Assembly (NCBI GenBank): GCA_947486505.1
Contig: CANKTT010000031.1
Location: forward strand, 1-14,036
Length of the DNA: 14,036 nt
DNA from: Actinomycetota bacterium
GTDB taxonomy: Bacteria; Actinomycetota; Actinomycetes; S36-B12; UBA5976
Direction of reading: 5' to 3'
This document shows, piece after piece, positions 12,879 to 14,036 of the stretch. A model generated the notes under the pieces. The model did no database searches. It saw only the letters and a program-made list of their open reading frames with translations, and was not told the origin of the DNA. Position 1 is the stretch's first letter, and every line of letters begins with the position of its first letter. Made by a program: the position numbers and the translations under genes.

Positions 12879-14036
12879 GTGTCCGGACCAGTAAATAGTC
12901 CATTTGGAGCCAACGATTGGCTCGTTGACGAGTTGTATCAGCAGTTCCTTGAAGATAAGCAATCAGTTGACCCAGCTTGGTGGGAATTCTTCGCCGACTA
13001 CTCCCCTAGCGATTTTTCGCCTCATGCAGCAACAGGTAAACCGGTAGCAACTCCTGCTGTGCCAGTTGCTACCCAACCCATTGTTACGCCACCGCCTGCT
13101 GCTCAGCCATCTGCTCAGCCTTCAGTGCCTGCTGAATCAATTGCGAAACCCACGCCGGCCTCACTTGCTGACGATGTCATTGAAAAACTAAAGGGAACTT
13201 CAGCCCGCGTCGTAACGAACATGGAAGCAAGTTTAGAAATTCCGACTGCTACTTCAGTGCGCGCAGTTCCAGCAAAGCTAATGGTTGATAACCGAATCGT
13301 AATTAATAATCACTTGGCACGTGGCCGAGGTGGAAAAGTTAGCTTTACTCACATCATTGGGTTTGCAATTGTTCGCGCAATGCGCGAAATGCCAGACATG
13401 AATGTTTCATACACAACCGTTGATGGCAAACCAGCGATTGCCCGACATCAACAAGTTGGACTTGGGCTCGCAATTGACCTTGCAAAAGAAGATGGCTCCC
13501 GCCAGTTGCTAGTTCCCTGCATTAAGTCTGCTGACTCTATGGACTTCGCAGCATTTTGGTCCGGCTATGAAGATGTGATTCGTAAGGCGCGTTCCGGAAA
13601 ACTTGCAGTTGAAGATTTCCAAGAAACAACTGCCAGCCTGACAAATCCTGGAACCATTGGAACCGTCCACTCCGTTCCACGTTTGATGCCTGGACAAGGC
13701 GTCATTATTGGCGTCGGAGCGATGGACTATCCAGCCGAATGGCAAGGCGCTTCTGAAGACGCTTTAGCTAAAAATGCTGTTAGCAAGATTATGACTTTCA
13801 CCAGTACTTACGATCACCGAGTAATTCAAGGCGCACAGTCCGGAGATTTCTTGCGTCGCATACATCAATTGCTACTTGGTGCCGACGGCTTCTATGATGA
13901 TATTTTCCGTGCGCTCCAGATTCCTTATGAACCAATTCGTTGGGCCCAGGATCTTGCAACATCACATGGTGCTGATCTAGACAAAACCGCTCGGGTTCAA
14001 GAAATGATTCATGCGTTCCGAGTTCGTGGGCATTTG
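12879..14036 (+). CDS. kgd: Multifunctional 2-oxoglutarate decarboxylase/dehydrogenase with E2-like domain, N-terminal part
   Basis: An open frame of 386 codons that continues beyond the window, so only the front of a protein of about 1200 residues is present. Start GTG 12879 has AAGGAAGG 9 bases upstream. Residues 1-40 (FGANDWLVDELYQQF, PAWWEFFADY) are the helical N-terminus of OdhA/SucA-type E1 enzymes. A Pro/Ala-rich linker follows to about residue 90. The succinyltransferase (E2-like) domain spans about 105-350 and ends with TYDHRV, whose His313 and the following conserved residues are the acyltransferase active site. The last residues RVQEMIHAFRVRGHL begin the TPP-binding E1 part. The E2-E1 fusion is typical of Actinobacteria and acts in the TCA cycle at 2-oxoglutarate. 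The later domain needs TPP, linking it to the thiamine-uptake genes nearby. Confidence 0.96.
   Translation, partial: MSGPVNSPFGANDWLVDELYQQFLEDKQSVDPAWWEFFADYSPSDFSPHAATGKPVATPAVPVATQPIVTPPPAAQPSAQPSVPAESIAKPTPASLADDVIEKLKGTSARVVTNMEASLEIPTATSVRAVPAKLMVDNRIVINNHLARGRGGKVSFTHIIGFAIVRAMREMPDMNVSYTTVDGKPAIARHQQVGLGLAIDLAKEDGSRQLLVPCIKSADSMDFAAFWSGYEDVIRKARSGKLAVEDFQETTASLTNPGTIGTVHSVPRLMPGQGVIIGVGAMDYPAEWQGASEDALAKNAVSKIMTFTSTYDHRVIQGAQSGDFLRRIHQLLLGADGFYDDIFRALQIPYEPIRWAQDLATSHGADLDKTARVQEMIHAFRVRGHL

Noticed and set aside
1..14036. Mobile elements, CRISPR arrays, phage genes or attachment sites
   Set aside because: No transposase, integrase, regular repeat-spacer pattern or duplicated tRNA end was seen. 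The tRNA-Arg is not flanked by an integrase.

Overview
The window looks like chromosomal DNA of a small-genome, moderate-GC actinobacterium. I infer this from a Kgd-type 2-oxoglutarate decarboxylase carrying its own acyltransferase domain, the actinobacterial form of TPP riboswitch (CACGGGAG...GGGCTGAGAGGG), TANNNT -10 motifs, GTG starts and tight gene packing. A freshwater Nanopelagicales (acI)-type planktonic cell would fit, but that placement rests on overall character, not on a marker gene.

Region 1 (1-1471): the 3' end of one PotD-like polyamine-binding lipoprotein gene, a strong terminator, then a complete paralogous PotD-like gene. It ends in an 18-bp UUCG-capped bidirectional terminator shared with the convergent lysR.

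Region 2 (1470-9000): a LysR regulator divergent from a six-gene catabolic operon: FMO-like flavoprotein, RidA, DUF1028, M20 amidohydrolase, PuuC-like aldehyde dehydrogenase, class III (omega-amino acid/putrescine-type) aminotransferase. The divergent gap holds a perfect palindrome containing a T-N11-A LysR box that overlaps the probable -35 of the operon. Next to polyamine-binding proteins, and with a PuuC-like dehydrogenase, the simplest reading is breakdown of a polyamine or N-acylated polyamine/GABA-like amine. The flavoenzyme would oxidise the amine, RidA hydrolyse the imine, the dehydrogenase oxidise the aldehyde, the M20 enzyme split an amide bond, and the aminotransferase remove the last amino group. 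The set differs from the Puu pathway: no PuuA-like ligase, PuuB-type oxidase or PuuD-type hydrolase is visible, although DNA outside the window could hold them.

Region 3 (9001-10644): two exported or membrane-anchored cell-wall-type enzymes, an M15 D,D-carboxypeptidase-like protein and a class A beta-lactamase-fold serine hydrolase. They are convergent and share the four bases CTAG as overlapping stop codons. The serine hydrolase starts at a GTG one base after a tRNA-Arg(CCG) gene on the same strand, so tRNA 3' processing could create its nearly leaderless mRNA.

Region 4 (10645-12011): a TPP riboswitch controlling a PnuC-family transporter (PnuT, thiamine uptake) followed 3 bases later by a small P-loop kinase-like protein. 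The pair suggests thiamine import with phosphorylation trapping.

Region 5 (12018-14036): a short-chain dehydrogenase on the minus strand and, divergent from it, the 5' part of kgd, which runs off the window. Kgd needs TPP, so the thiamine uptake locus lies close to a major TPP consumer.
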